DNA of 64,000 bases from Sphingomonas sp. PAMC 26621. GTDB lineage: Bacteria > Pseudomonadota > Alphaproteobacteria > Sphingomonadales > Sphingomonadaceae. The DNA lies in NCBI RefSeq assembly GCF_000251145.1, contig NZ_AIDW01000023.1, positions 124,001-188,000 of the forward strand, given 5' to 3'. A program made the position numbers and the translations under genes. Positions 31,698 to 40,532 of this stretch are shown here, piece after piece; the first letter of the stretch is position 1, and each line of letters opens with the position of its first letter. Under the pieces are notes generated by a model. The model worked only from the letters and a program-made list of their open reading frames with translations, ran no database searches and had not been told where the DNA came from.

Positions 31698-33905
31698 TCA
31701 CATATCCGGCAATCCGCCGAGGATCTTGTCGAGCGTCAGCGGAAAGTCGCGCACGCGCACTCCGCACGCATTGTAGATCGCGTTGGTCACCGCGGCGCCC
31801 GCGCCCGAAATCGACAACTCTCCAAGCCCCTTCACGCCGATCGGATTGGCATGCCGGTCGATATGCTCGACGAACAGCACATCGAGCGGGGGCACGTCGG
31901 CATGGCTCGGCACGTGATATTCGCCGAGGTCGCTGTTGACGAACGCACCGTGGCGCTGGTCGAGCATCGCGTCCTCCATCAGCGCATAACCGATCCCCCA
32001 GATCATCCCGCCGATCGCCTGGCTGCGCGCAAGCTTGGCGTTGAGGATTCGGCCGGCCTCGAACACGCCGAGCATGCGCCGAACACGGACCTCACCGGTC
32101 ACGGAGTTGACCGCGACCTCGGCGAATTGCGCGCCGTGCGCGGCCTGACTGAAGGTCTTGGCGTTGCTGCCCTGGCTGATCTTGCCGAGCGCAACCAACG
32201 GTTCTTTCCCGACCAGCTCGGACAGGGGCACGCGGCGGTTGCCCGCGATCGCATGGCCGTCCTTGAGCGTCATGTCCTTCGGGTCCGCCTGCATCCGTTC
32301 GGCAAGCGTCGCGACGATATCTTCGCACGCCAGCGCCACTGACGAGCCTGCGCTCGCCGCGCCGAACGACCCGCCAGAACCTGCGCCCGGCGGAAGATCA
32401 GTATCGCCGAGGATCACGTCGACGCAGTCCATCGGCAGCCCGAGCGATTCGCCCGCAATCTGACCGAGGATCGTGTAGCTGCCCGTGCCGATGTCGGTCA
32501 TGTCGGTCTCGACCCGCGCCCGGCCGTCGGGCGACAGCGTGACCCGCGCCTGCGAATCGACCAGCAGGTTGATCCGCACCGCTGCCGCCATCCCCATGCC
32601 GATCAGCCACTCGCCGTCGCGCACCTGCCCGGGTCGCGCGCCGCGCTTGGCCCAGCCGAAGCGTTCCGCGCCTTTATCGAGACATTCGACCAATGCGCGC
32701 GTCGAGAAGGGTGCGCCGGTCATCGGGTCGACCGGGGGCTCGTTGAGCTTGCGGAAATCGATCGGATCGCGGCCGAGTGCCTCGGCCATCTCATCGATCG
32801 CGGTCTCGAGCGCGAGCATGCCGACCGCCTCGCCCGGCGCACGCACCGCGCCAGCCTGCACCATGTCGAGCGTCACGATCTTGTGCGTGAAGTGCCGGAC
32901 CGGCGCATCGTACAAGGCGATCGAGCCCAGCGCGACCGGCTCCATGAAGCCGCCGTCCGGGCCCTGACTCACCACACTGTCGTGCGCAAGCGCGGTGAGC
33001 TTTCCGTCCTTGTCGCACGCGAGCCTGATCCGCTGGTTCGTATCGGTGCGGCGATAGATGTTGTGGAACAACTGCTGTCGCGCCATCGCGATCTTGACCG
33101 GACGCCCGATCTTCTGCGCCGCGATCGCCGCGAGCACCGCTTCCGGTCCGAGCAACTTCCCGCCGAACCCGCCGCCGATATAGGGCGAAAGGATCCGCAC
33201 CTTCTCCGCCGGGATCCCGACCGCCTTGGCGAGGATACCCTTGGCAGCATGGAGAATCTGCAGGCTCGAATGGAGCGTGAGCATATCGCCGTCCCACACC
33301 GCCACCGAGGCGTGCGGTTCCATCGCGGCATGAACCTGATTGGGCGTCGTGTAGACCTGATCGATCGTGACAGCGGCCTCGGCCATCGCCGCATCGATAT
33401 CACCCTTGGCAATATCCTGCAGTCGCGAGTCCTTGGGCGGGCCGCTCGCGCCTTCGAAACCCGCCATCGTGTCGAAATGGCCCTGCTCGGGCTCGATCGT
33501 CATCGTCACCGATTTGGCCGCGTCGCGCGCCGCCTCGAAGCTGGTCGCGACCGCGACGCCGACGACCTGGTCCCAGTGATCGATCGCGTCATTGCCTGCA
33601 TGCGCCGGCGTGAAGGCCGCTGCCTGTCGGGGAATGCGCGGATCGTCGACGATGATGTCGAGAACCCCCGGCAGGCTGCGCGCGGCATCAGTATCGAAGC
33701 GCGTGATCCTCCCCTTGGCAGCGGGGGCGGTGATCAGATAGCCGTACGCCACCTCTCCCGCGACGGGGTGCTCATAGCCATAGCGCGCGGCACCGCTGAC
33801 CTTGAGCGCACCTTCGCTCCGGTCGAGCCCGGCGCCGAGCACCCCCTGGACGCCACGTTCCAGCGTGAGGCCGGAGTGGTCGGCGTCCATTTTGAAATCG
33901 GCCAT
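31698..33905 (-). CDS. Molybdenum hydroxylase, molybdopterin-binding subunit, second copy
   Basis: 735 residues, the large subunit of a xanthine/aldehyde oxidoreductase. It has the xanthine dehydrogenase a/b hammerhead domain (1-120), then the cofactor-binding domain with YIGGGFGGKLLGPE and GSGGSFGAASAGSSVA. The catalytic Glu is in GVKGLGELSISGAGAA near the C-terminus. It is a paralogue of the next gene upstream (33932-36157), with similar architecture but many substitutions, so the operon encodes two alternative large subunits. It starts 27 bp after that gene ends. Substrate is unknown. Confidence 0.9.
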   Translation of the reverse strand: MADFKMDADHSGLTLERGVQGVLGAGLDRSEGALKVSGAARYGYEHPVAGEVAYGYLITAPAAKGRITRFDTDAARSLPGVLDIIVDDPRIPRQAAAFTPAHAGNDAIDHWDQVVGVAVATSFEAARDAAKSVTMTIEPEQGHFDTMAGFEGASGPPKDSRLQDIAKGDIDAAMAEAAVTIDQVYTTPNQVHAAMEPHASVAVWDGDMLTLHSSLQILHAAKGILAKAVGIPAEKVRILSPYIGGGFGGKLLGPEAVLAAIAAQKIGRPVKIAMARQQLFHNIYRRTDTNQRIRLACDKDGKLTALAHDSVVSQGPDGGFMEPVALGSIALYDAPVRHFTHKIVTLDMVQAGAVRAPGEAVGMLALETAIDEMAEALGRDPIDFRKLNEPPVDPMTGAPFSTRALVECLDKGAERFGWAKRGARPGQVRDGEWLIGMGMAAAVRINLLVDSQARVTLSPDGRARVETDMTDIGTGSYTILGQIAGESLGLPMDCVDVILGDTDLPPGAGSGGSFGAASAGSSVALACEDIVATLAERMQADPKDMTLKDGHAIAGNRRVPLSELVGKEPLVALGKISQGSNAKTFSQAAHGAQFAEVAVNSVTGEVRVRRMLGVFEAGRILNAKLARSQAIGGMIWGIGYALMEDAMLDQRHGAFVNSDLGEYHVPSHADVPPLDVLFVEHIDRHANPIGVKGLGELSISGAGAAVTNAIYNACGVRVRDFPLTLDKILGGLPDM

Positions 33906-33931
33906 GATGTTCCCCGCGCGCCGGCCTGCCG

Positions 33932-36157
33932 TTAAAGCTCGGGCAGGCCTTCCAAGATCTTGTCGAGCGTAAGTGGGTAGTCCCGCACACGGATGCCAGT
34001 GGCGTTGTACACCGCATTCGCAATCGCCGCACCCGCGCCCGAGATCCCCAGCTCACCAATGCCCTTGGCGTGCATCGGGTTGGCGTGGATGTCGCGTTCC
34101 TCGAGGAACTCGACCTCGAGCTGCGGGACGTCGGCGTTCACCGGCACGTGATATTCCGCGAGATCGCGGTTCACCAGCTTGCCGTTGCGCGGATCGTGGA
34201 TGAGGTCCTCGGTCAACGCGGTGCCGATCCCGAAGGTCATCCCGCCAAGGCACTGCGACCGTGCCGTCTTGGCGTTGAGGATCCGCCCCGCCGCGAACAC
34301 GCCGAGCATCCGGCGGACACGGACTTCGCCCGTCACCGCATTGACGCCGACTTCCGCGAAATGCGCGCCGTAGGACGACTGGCGCGTTTCCTTCTCCTGC
34401 TTGCCCGGCTTGATCGCGCCATTTGCCACGATCCCCTCTCCCGCCAGTTCCGAGAGCGGAACGCGGCGGTTGTCGGCGATCGCATAGCCGTCCTTGAGCG
34501 TCATCGCTTCCTCGTCGACGCCCATCGCCTTGGCGAGCTTCTCGCGAATTTCCTGCGCCGCGAGATACACCGACGTCCCGGCAGATCCTGCGCCGAACGA
34601 ACCGCCCGACCCCGACGAGGTTGGGAAGTTGGTATCGCCGAGCTCGACGTCGACCTGGTCAAGCGGCAGACCGAGCACCTCACCCGCGATCTGGCCGAGG
34701 ATGGTGTACGAGCCGGTACCGATATCGGTCATGTCCGTCTCGACCGTGGCACGCCCTGCTGCCGACAGCGTGATCCGTGCCTCGGATGGCTGCAGCATGT
34801 TCGCGCGCGCCGCGGCTGCCATTCCGATACCGACAAACCACTCACCGTCGCGACGACTGCCAGGCGTCGCGTTGCGCTTGTCCCAGCCGAAACTCTTTGC
34901 CCCGACGTCCATGCACCGCACCAACTGACGCGACGAATGCGGGACCTGCGTTTCCGGATCGACTTCGGGCTCGTTGATCTTGCGGAACTCGATCGGGTCG
35001 AGCCCCAGCTTCTCGGCGAGCTCATCCATCGCGCCTTCCAGCGCGAGCATCCCGACCGCCTCGCCCGGCGCGCGCATCGACCCCGACAACAGCCAGTCGA
35101 GCCGGACGATGTCGTGATTGATCTCGCGGTTTTCGGCCGCATACATGAAGTGCGTCGCCTGACCCGTCGGCTCGAAATAATCGTCGTCCGGCAGGTTCGA
35201 CGTAAGCGTGTCATGCCCCATAGCGGTCAGCTTGCCGTCCGCGGATGCCGCGAGCCGGATGCGCTGCTCGGTGTTGGACCGACGGACGGTCGCGTCGAAC
35301 ACCTGCTGGCGAGCCATCACGGCCTTGACCGGACGACCGAGCGCCTTCGCCGCGAGCGCCGCCGCAACCGACTCCGGCGCGATCCCGAGCTTCGACCCGA
35401 AGCCGCCGCCGATATAGCGTGCGACGATCCGAACCTTCGACTTGCTGACGCCAAGCGCCGCCGCAAGCTGCTCCACGTCGTTACCCGGCATCTGGTACGA
35501 CCCGTGAAGCGTCAGCATTCCGCTGTCGTCCCACGTCGCGATGCTGGCGTGCGGCTCCATCGCCGCGCTATTCTGGCTCGGCGTAGTGAAAGTGACGTCG
35601 AGCGTCACCGCCGCATCGGCCATCGCCTTGTCGAGATCGCCTTGCGAGAAATGCGCGGGCGTATCCGCGTCGGCAGGCTTCTCGGTCTCGTTCTTCAGTG
35701 CCTCGAAATCGAACCGGCCATCGTCGGCCGCGTCGAACTTCACGACCACTTGCTGCGCCGCATCACGCGCCGCCTCGAAGCTTTCCGCCAGCACGATCGC
35801 GACGAGTTCGCCAAAATACTGGACGTTCTCGACGCCCTGCGGTGCCTTGGGAGCAAGGCCCTGCCCCGGCGCGGTGAGGAACTTGTCGAAGTCGGTGATG
35901 ACATCGATAACGCCCGGAAGCGCCTTCGCCACGTCCGAGTCGACGCCGGTGATCTTGCCCTTTGCGAACGGCGCGCCGACCAGCACGCCATAAGCGAGGT
36001 TCTCGATCTGATATTCGGCCGCATAGGTCGCCGCGCCCGACACCTTGAGCGGACCTTCCTTGCGGTCGAGCGGCTTGCCGATGATTCCCTGCGTGCTCGT
36101 ATCGAGCAGGCTGTTGGGGACCGGCTTGTCCATCGTCAGGGCATTGGTGCTGCTCAT
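33932..36157 (-). CDS. Molybdenum hydroxylase, molybdopterin-binding subunit, first copy
   Basis: 741 residues. The N-terminal LDRKEGPLKVSGAATYAAEY begins the hammerhead domain. YIGGGFGSKLGIAPE, SGSGGSFGAGSAGTSVYLA and the active-site AKGIGELGISGAGAA follow, including the catalytic Glu. It sits directly after the FAD subunit gene, overlapping it by 4 bp. That order (2Fe-2S, FAD, molybdopterin) matches the periplasmic aldehyde oxidoreductase PaoABC type, but no Tat signal is seen on the small subunit, so the enzyme is probably cytoplasmic. An aldehyde or aromatic substrate is more likely than xanthine given the 4Fe-4S-containing FAD subunit. Confidence 0.92.
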   Translation of the reverse strand: MSSTNALTMDKPVPNSLLDTSTQGIIGKPLDRKEGPLKVSGAATYAAEYQIENLAYGVLVGAPFAKGKITGVDSDVAKALPGVIDVITDFDKFLTAPGQGLAPKAPQGVENVQYFGELVAIVLAESFEAARDAAQQVVVKFDAADDGRFDFEALKNETEKPADADTPAHFSQGDLDKAMADAAVTLDVTFTTPSQNSAAMEPHASIATWDDSGMLTLHGSYQMPGNDVEQLAAALGVSKSKVRIVARYIGGGFGSKLGIAPESVAAALAAKALGRPVKAVMARQQVFDATVRRSNTEQRIRLAASADGKLTAMGHDTLTSNLPDDDYFEPTGQATHFMYAAENREINHDIVRLDWLLSGSMRAPGEAVGMLALEGAMDELAEKLGLDPIEFRKINEPEVDPETQVPHSSRQLVRCMDVGAKSFGWDKRNATPGSRRDGEWFVGIGMAAAARANMLQPSEARITLSAAGRATVETDMTDIGTGSYTILGQIAGEVLGLPLDQVDVELGDTNFPTSSGSGGSFGAGSAGTSVYLAAQEIREKLAKAMGVDEEAMTLKDGYAIADNRRVPLSELAGEGIVANGAIKPGKQEKETRQSSYGAHFAEVGVNAVTGEVRVRRMLGVFAAGRILNAKTARSQCLGGMTFGIGTALTEDLIHDPRNGKLVNRDLAEYHVPVNADVPQLEVEFLEERDIHANPMHAKGIGELGISGAGAAIANAVYNATGIRVRDYPLTLDKILEGLPEL

Positions 36158-37128
36158 GCGGAAACTCCCGTCAGCTCGCGCAGGCTCGCAATCAGCGTGC
36201 GGCGTGCGAGCGGAATCTTGAAATCGTTCGTACCGTAGCCCTTGGCGTCCTTAAGCAACGCATCTGCCGCCGCATTGAACGCCGCATCGGTCGGCGCCTG
36301 CCCGACCAGAGCCGCCTCGACCGCCGGGTTACGCCACGGCATCGGACCCAGGCCGCCGAACGCGAGCGAGGCCGAGGCAATCTTGCCGTCCTCGACCGAG
36401 ACGATCCCGGCGACCGAAACAAGCGCGAACGCATAGGACGCACGGTCGCGCACCTTGCGGTACAGCTGTTCGCCCTTGGGAGGCGTCGGCAGTTCGACGT
36501 GCGTGATCAGTTCACCTGCCTCGAGTACGTTCTCGATCTGCGGCGTGTCGCCCGGAAGGCGATAGAATTCGCTGATCGCGATGCGACGACGGTCGCCATC
36601 TGCCTTCAACGTCACGATCGTCGCGTCCAGCGCCTGCATCGCAACCGCCATGTCGCTCGGATGCGTCGCGATGCAATGCTCGCTCGTCCCGAGGATCGCG
36701 AGGATCCGGTTGACCCCACCGCTCGCGGAGCAGCCGGTGCCCGGCTCGCGCTTGTTGCAGGCGGTCGCCTTGTCATAGAAATAATAACAACGCGTCCGCT
36801 GGAGCAGATTGCCCCCGGTCGACGCCTTGTTGCGCAACTGGCCCGACGCGCCCGCTAGCAGCGCCCGGCTGAGCACCGGATAGCCTGCGACTACACGCGG
36901 ATCGGCGGCAAGGTCGCTATTGGGCACGAGTGCGCCGATCGTCAGGCCGCCATCCTCGCGCTCCTCGATCTTGGCGAGATCGAGCCGGCTGATGTCGACC
37001 AGCGATTCCGGCGTCTCGATCTGCAGCTTCATCAGGTCGAGCAGGTTGGTCCCGCCCGCGATGAAGCGACCACCTGCGGCGACCGCGGCTTCGGGGCTCT
37101 CGGCCCGGCTATAGGCGAAGGTCTTCAT
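36154..37128 (-). CDS. Molybdenum hydroxylase FAD-binding subunit with 4Fe-4S cluster
   Basis: 324 residues. The FAD-binding signature is AAGGRFIAGGTNLLDLMK near residue 20, with TGGNLLQRTR near 115. Within the FAD domain are the cysteines RCYYFYD and ACNKREPGTGCSA, the insert that holds an extra 4Fe-4S cluster in PaoB/YagS-type and 4-hydroxybenzoyl-CoA reductase-type enzymes. The C-terminal CO dehydrogenase flavoprotein domain is complete. ATG 37128 is preferred over an open frame upstream since it overlaps the 2Fe-2S gene stop as ATGA. It is translationally coupled to both neighbours. Confidence 0.92.
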   Translation of the reverse strand: MKTFAYSRAESPEAAVAAGGRFIAGGTNLLDLMKLQIETPESLVDISRLDLAKIEEREDGGLTIGALVPNSDLAADPRVVAGYPVLSRALLAGASGQLRNKASTGGNLLQRTRCYYFYDKATACNKREPGTGCSASGGVNRILAILGTSEHCIATHPSDMAVAMQALDATIVTLKADGDRRRIAISEFYRLPGDTPQIENVLEAGELITHVELPTPPKGEQLYRKVRDRASYAFALVSVAGIVSVEDGKIASASLAFGGLGPMPWRNPAVEAALVGQAPTDAAFNAAADALLKDAKGYGTNDFKIPLARRTLIASLRELTGVSA

Positions 37129-37646
37129 GCGTCCGCTGCCTCTTTCTTGGCGGGGGTGAGCCCGGACACTTCGGAAATCGCGTCGACGATGTTGGGATAG
37201 GCCGAGCAACGGCACAGATTGCCGCTCATCCGCTCCGAAATCTCGTCATTGTCGAGCGACACGCTGTCGAGCCTGTCGCTGACATGGCTCGCCCAGCCCT
37301 TCTTGACCTCGTCGAGCATCCCGACAGCCGAGCAGATCTGCCCCGGCGTGCAATAGCCGCACTGATAGCCGTCATGCTTGACGAACGCCGCCTGCATCGG
37401 GTGCAGATTGTCCGCACTGCCAAGACCTTCGATCGTCAGAATGTCATCATCCTGATGCATGACCGCGAGCGTGAGACACGAATTGATCCGGCGCCCGTTG
37501 ACGAGGACGGTGCACGCTCCGCACTGGCCGTGGTCGCAGCCCTTCTTGGTGCCGGTGAGACCGACGTGTTCACGGAGTACGTCGAGCAGCGACGCGCGGA
37601 TATCTGGCTCGACCTCGTGGGTTTCGCCGTTGATGGTGAATTGCAT
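37125..37646 (-). CDS. Molybdenum hydroxylase 2Fe-2S subunit
   Basis: 173 residues, first gene of the operon. The plant-type ferredoxin domain has GCDHGQCGACTVLVNG near residue 45. The second 2Fe-2S helical domain has CGYCTPGQICSA and GNLCRCSAYPNIVDAI. All eight cluster cysteines are present. The start is ATG 37646 with GGGAGG nine bases upstream, so the protein begins MQFTINGE with no signal peptide. The gene is divergent from the glycerophosphodiesterase gene with only 36 bp between starts, so the two promoters overlap the coding starts or each other. Confidence 0.93.
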   Translation of the reverse strand: MQFTINGETHEVEPDIRASLLDVLREHVGLTGTKKGCDHGQCGACTVLVNGRRINSCLTLAVMHQDDDILTIEGLGSADNLHPMQAAFVKHDGYQCGYCTPGQICSAVGMLDEVKKGWASHVSDRLDSVSLDNDEISERMSGNLCRCSAYPNIVDAISEVSGLTPAKKEAADA

Positions 37647-37682
37647 GGGGTATGGCCTCCCTTTCAGCACGGGTTAACGAAT

Positions 37683-38816
37683 ATGAACCGAATGGTTTCC
37701 GCTTATACCGGCGGTCTACGTCCTTTTTCGTACAGCCTTCGATCAAGCTTTCTGCATCTGGCCGTGCTGTCCCTTGTAGCCGGACCTCCGGCGATGGCCC
37801 AAAGTGCGCCGATGGCCACGCCCGCACCGCATCCGCTCTCCCCGCCAATCGTCATCGCGCATCGCGGCGCCAGTGGATTACGCCCCGAACATACCCTCGC
37901 CTCCTATTCGCTCGCGATCGAGCAGGACGCTGATTTCATCGAGCCCGACCTGGTTTTGACCAAGGACAATGTCTTCGTCGCACGCCACGAGAATGACATC
38001 ACCGGCACGACCAACGTCGCGATCCACCCCGAATTCGCCGCGCGCCGCACGACCAAGCTGATCGACGGAGAGAGTCACACCGGCTGGTTCACCGAGGATT
38101 TTACGCTCGCCGAACTCAAGACGCTCCGCGCAATCGAGCGGCTGCCCAAGCTGCGCCCCGACAATGCCAAATATGACGGCCAGTTCGAAATCCCGACGCT
38201 CGCCGAAGTCATCGCGCTGGCAAAACGCCATTCCGTCGGCGGACGGGTCGTCGGCATCTATCCCGAGACCAAGCACCCCAGCTATTTCGCGAGCATCGGC
38301 CACCCGATGGACGAGCTACTGGTCGCGCAACTCAAGGCGGCGGGCTGGAGCAAGCCGAGCGACCCGGTGTTCATCCAGTCGTTCGAGATCGCCAACCTCA
38401 AGCGCATCCACACCATGACCGGACTACGGCTGATCCAGCTGATGGATTCGAGCGGCGGTCCCGCCGATCATGCCGCACCGAGCTATGCCGAAATGACGAC
38501 CCCGGAGGGGCTCAAGGCGATCGCGCGTTACGCCTACGGGATCGGCCCCGGCCTCGCGATGATCCAGAATGGCGACGCGGCACCGACCACGCTCGTCGCG
38601 GATGCCCACGCTGCCGGGCTGCGGCTCCATCCCTGGACGTTCCGCGCGGAAAATGCGTTTCTGCCCAAGAGCCTGCAGGTGGGAACCGATCCGGCAACCC
38701 ATGGCCATATCGACACCGCAATCCGACGCTATCTCGACCTGGGGATCGACGGTTTCTTCACCGACTTCCCGGGAATTGGGGTACAGGCCCGCAACGCCGC
38801 GAAGGAAAACCGATGA
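37683..38816 (+). CDS. glpQ: Glycerophosphodiester phosphodiesterase, periplasmic
   Basis: 377 residues of the GDPD/TIM-barrel family. A signal peptide (about residues 1-40, ending MAQSAP) points to the periplasm. The catalytic core begins VIAHRGASGLRPEHTLASY with the HRG and Glu, then DFIEPDLVLTKDNVFVARHE with the metal ligands and the second catalytic His. IYPETKHPSYF and the C-terminal LGIDGFFTDFPG complete it. The size and periplasmic leader fit the GlpQ group that hydrolyses glycerophosphodiesters to glycerol-3-phosphate. The open frame extends upstream, but ATG 37683 or 37692 starts the signal peptide. The following lipoprotein gene overlaps its stop. Confidence 0.92.
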   Translation: MNRMVSAYTGGLRPFSYSLRSSFLHLAVLSLVAGPPAMAQSAPMATPAPHPLSPPIVIAHRGASGLRPEHTLASYSLAIEQDADFIEPDLVLTKDNVFVARHENDITGTTNVAIHPEFAARRTTKLIDGESHTGWFTEDFTLAELKTLRAIERLPKLRPDNAKYDGQFEIPTLAEVIALAKRHSVGGRVVGIYPETKHPSYFASIGHPMDELLVAQLKAAGWSKPSDPVFIQSFEIANLKRIHTMTGLRLIQLMDSSGGPADHAAPSYAEMTTPEGLKAIARYAYGIGPGLAMIQNGDAAPTTLVADAHAAGLRLHPWTFRAENAFLPKSLQVGTDPATHGHIDTAIRRYLDLGIDGFFTDFPGIGVQARNAAKENR

Positions 38817-39061
38817 AATACCGCCTCTTGCTTGCCGCCACGCTGCTTCCGCTGCTGGCGGGCGGCTGTGTCCGCACGGCGGCGAGCATCGTCACCTTCC
38901 CGGTCAAGGCCGTCGGCAAGACGGTCGACTGGACGACGACCAGCCAGTCCGAAGCCGACCGCAACTATGGGAAGAAGATGCGCAAGCAGGAGGAACGCGA
39001 AGGCCGCGAGCGCAAGCGCGCGCAAAAGCAGTGCCGCGAGGAGCGCCGCGGGGACTGCTGA
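38813..39061 (+). CDS. Small basic lipoprotein
   Basis: 82 residues. Residues 1-19 are a lipoprotein signal with lipobox LAGGC. The mature part is short: TVDWTTTSQSEADRN and then a highly charged Lys/Arg/Glu helix (KKMRKQEEREGRERKRAQ) ending ERRGDC. It overlaps the glycerophosphodiesterase stop by 4 bp (ATGA), so it is translationally coupled. Function unknown; a structural or membrane-contact role in the envelope is possible. The strong positive charge is unusual for an outer-membrane lipoprotein. Confidence 0.75.
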   Translation: MKYRLLLAATLLPLLAGGCVRTAASIVTFPVKAVGKTVDWTTTSQSEADRNYGKKMRKQEEREGRERKRAQKQCREERRGDC

Positions 39062-39128
39062 GGGAATCTTTTCGTTTGCCGAACGATAAGCCCCAACCTG
39101 GGGGAGAGGCTGTAACTAGGCTCGAGGT

Positions 39129-39827
39129 TTAGGCCTTGCGTCCGCTTTCCCCCAGCACGCGCGCAACCGCGAGCAGTACTTCCGGCCGCACCTGCACCAG
39201 CACGTGGCTGCTGCGGACCTCGATCGTCCGGCCATTCTCGTCATGGCAGATCATGCCGTTGACGAACCCATCGCTGCGGCTCCAGATCGCAGTCGACGGT
39301 ACCGGCAGCGGCTCCGCCACCAACTTGCGCTGCGCGAGGACGCTCGGTGCGTCGATCTGCTCGCCCGTCAAAAGCTGGAAGCTGCGCCAGACGTTGGTCG
39401 CGCGCGGCGATCCGGCGAACGGTGAGCTGATCGTGATGACCTCGCGCACCAGATCGGGCAGGCGGTGCGCGGCGTAGCGTGCCATGATCCCGCCGAGGCT
39501 GACCCCGATCAACGTCACTTTCTCGCCCGTTTCAGCTTCCAGCGCGCGGACCCGATCGAGCAGCAAAGCGCCCTGATCGCCAACCGCGCGGATCCCGAAA
39601 TTCCGACCGAGCCCCCAGCCCTCCGCGCGATACCCGAGGCTCGTCAGATACCGACGCAAGACCACGAGCGACCGGTCGCTGTTGATCAGCCCGGGCAGCA
39701 GCAACACCGGCCGCCCGTCGCCGCGCGGGGCCAGGCCAAGCCGTCGCCGCGCGCCGAGCAGCGACGCCAGCCCGAACGCCGCGCGCGGCAATTCCGCCGC
39801 CCACAACAGGCGTGACGGCGGCCTCAT
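39129..39827 (-). CDS. Alpha/beta hydrolase, lipase-like
   Basis: About 232 residues. It has the nucleophile elbow LIGVSLGGIMARY near residue 105, a preceding VLLLPGLINSDRS oxyanion-hole segment, and a His in ICHDENGRT or RSSHVLVQ as candidate catalytic base. The sequence resembles the PGAP1/lipase class acting on esters, with substrate unknown. ATG 39827 overlaps the stop of the upstream DUF2459 gene as ATGA, so both are one unit. There is no signal peptide. Confidence 0.75.
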   Translation of the reverse strand: MRPPSRLLWAAELPRAAFGLASLLGARRRLGLAPRGDGRPVLLLPGLINSDRSLVVLRRYLTSLGYRAEGWGLGRNFGIRAVGDQGALLLDRVRALEAETGEKVTLIGVSLGGIMARYAAHRLPDLVREVITISSPFAGSPRATNVWRSFQLLTGEQIDAPSVLAQRKLVAEPLPVPSTAIWSRSDGFVNGMICHDENGRTIEVRSSHVLVQVRPEVLLAVARVLGESGRKA

Positions 39828-40486
39828 GCAGCGAGCCATTCGAGCACGGTGACGGGAAACGGCGTCCACGCACCGATCCGCACGCCAGCGGCGCGCAGCG
39901 CGTCGCCGGTCCAGCTGTTGCAGGTACGGATCGCGTCATAACGACCGGTCGCTGCGTAGAAGGCATCGTCCTGGCCGTAGCCACGACGGTGCCAGCCGCG
40001 CGGCGCAACGCTCGCGCGGACGAACGCGGCAAGCCGGCGATATTCTTCCGGGCGGAGCCTCACGACGCGCACCTGCGCGCCGGGTACGGGTTCTGCGATA
40101 TGCTCGACATGCAATACCGTCTGCCCGCTGCCGAGCGCGGCGGACACGACCGTCATCGGTCGCACGTCTGCCCAGGTCGGTGTCTCGACGTAGAAACGCC
40201 GGTCACCCCAGCCGATCGCGACGTGATCGTAGCCTGCATAGCGTGGATCGCCGAGATCGTTCGCCGGGAAAAACCGACGCCAGTCGACCCCCGCCGCGAC
40301 CTTGGGCAGAACCAGTCCGGTATGGATTCCATTGCTCTCGACCAGGATCCGTATCCCCCGCGCAGGCTGCGTCGCGGTCGCATTGGTCGGAACCATGCCT
40401 CCGATCATCCCCGCCACGCCATAGCCAATTTGCACTAACAGGAAGATAAATAGGGCCATTCCGATCCAGTGACGCAGCTGTGGCAT
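39824..40486 (-). CDS. TIGR02117/DUF2459 family membrane-anchored protein
   Basis: 220 residues. One N-terminal transmembrane helix (about 9-30) is followed by a periplasmic domain with GIRILVESNGIHTGLVLP, DHVAIGWGDRRFYVETPTW and the motif RTCNSWTGDALRAAGV. The conserved Cys-Asn and His suggest a papain-like cysteine peptidase or transacylase fold, as proposed for DUF2459, but activity is unproven. It is coupled to the alpha/beta hydrolase gene downstream. It is divergent from phhA with 46 bp between the starts. Confidence 0.8.
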   Translation of the reverse strand: MPQLRHWIGMALFIFLLVQIGYGVAGMIGGMVPTNATATQPARGIRILVESNGIHTGLVLPKVAAGVDWRRFFPANDLGDPRYAGYDHVAIGWGDRRFYVETPTWADVRPMTVVSAALGSGQTVLHVEHIAEPVPGAQVRVVRLRPEEYRRLAAFVRASVAPRGWHRRGYGQDDAFYAATGRYDAIRTCNSWTGDALRAAGVRIGAWTPFPVTVLEWLAA

Positions 40487-40532
40487 TCGCTTCCTGTTTT
40501 ATCCCTGACAAACGCTATGATAGAGGGTGCGG

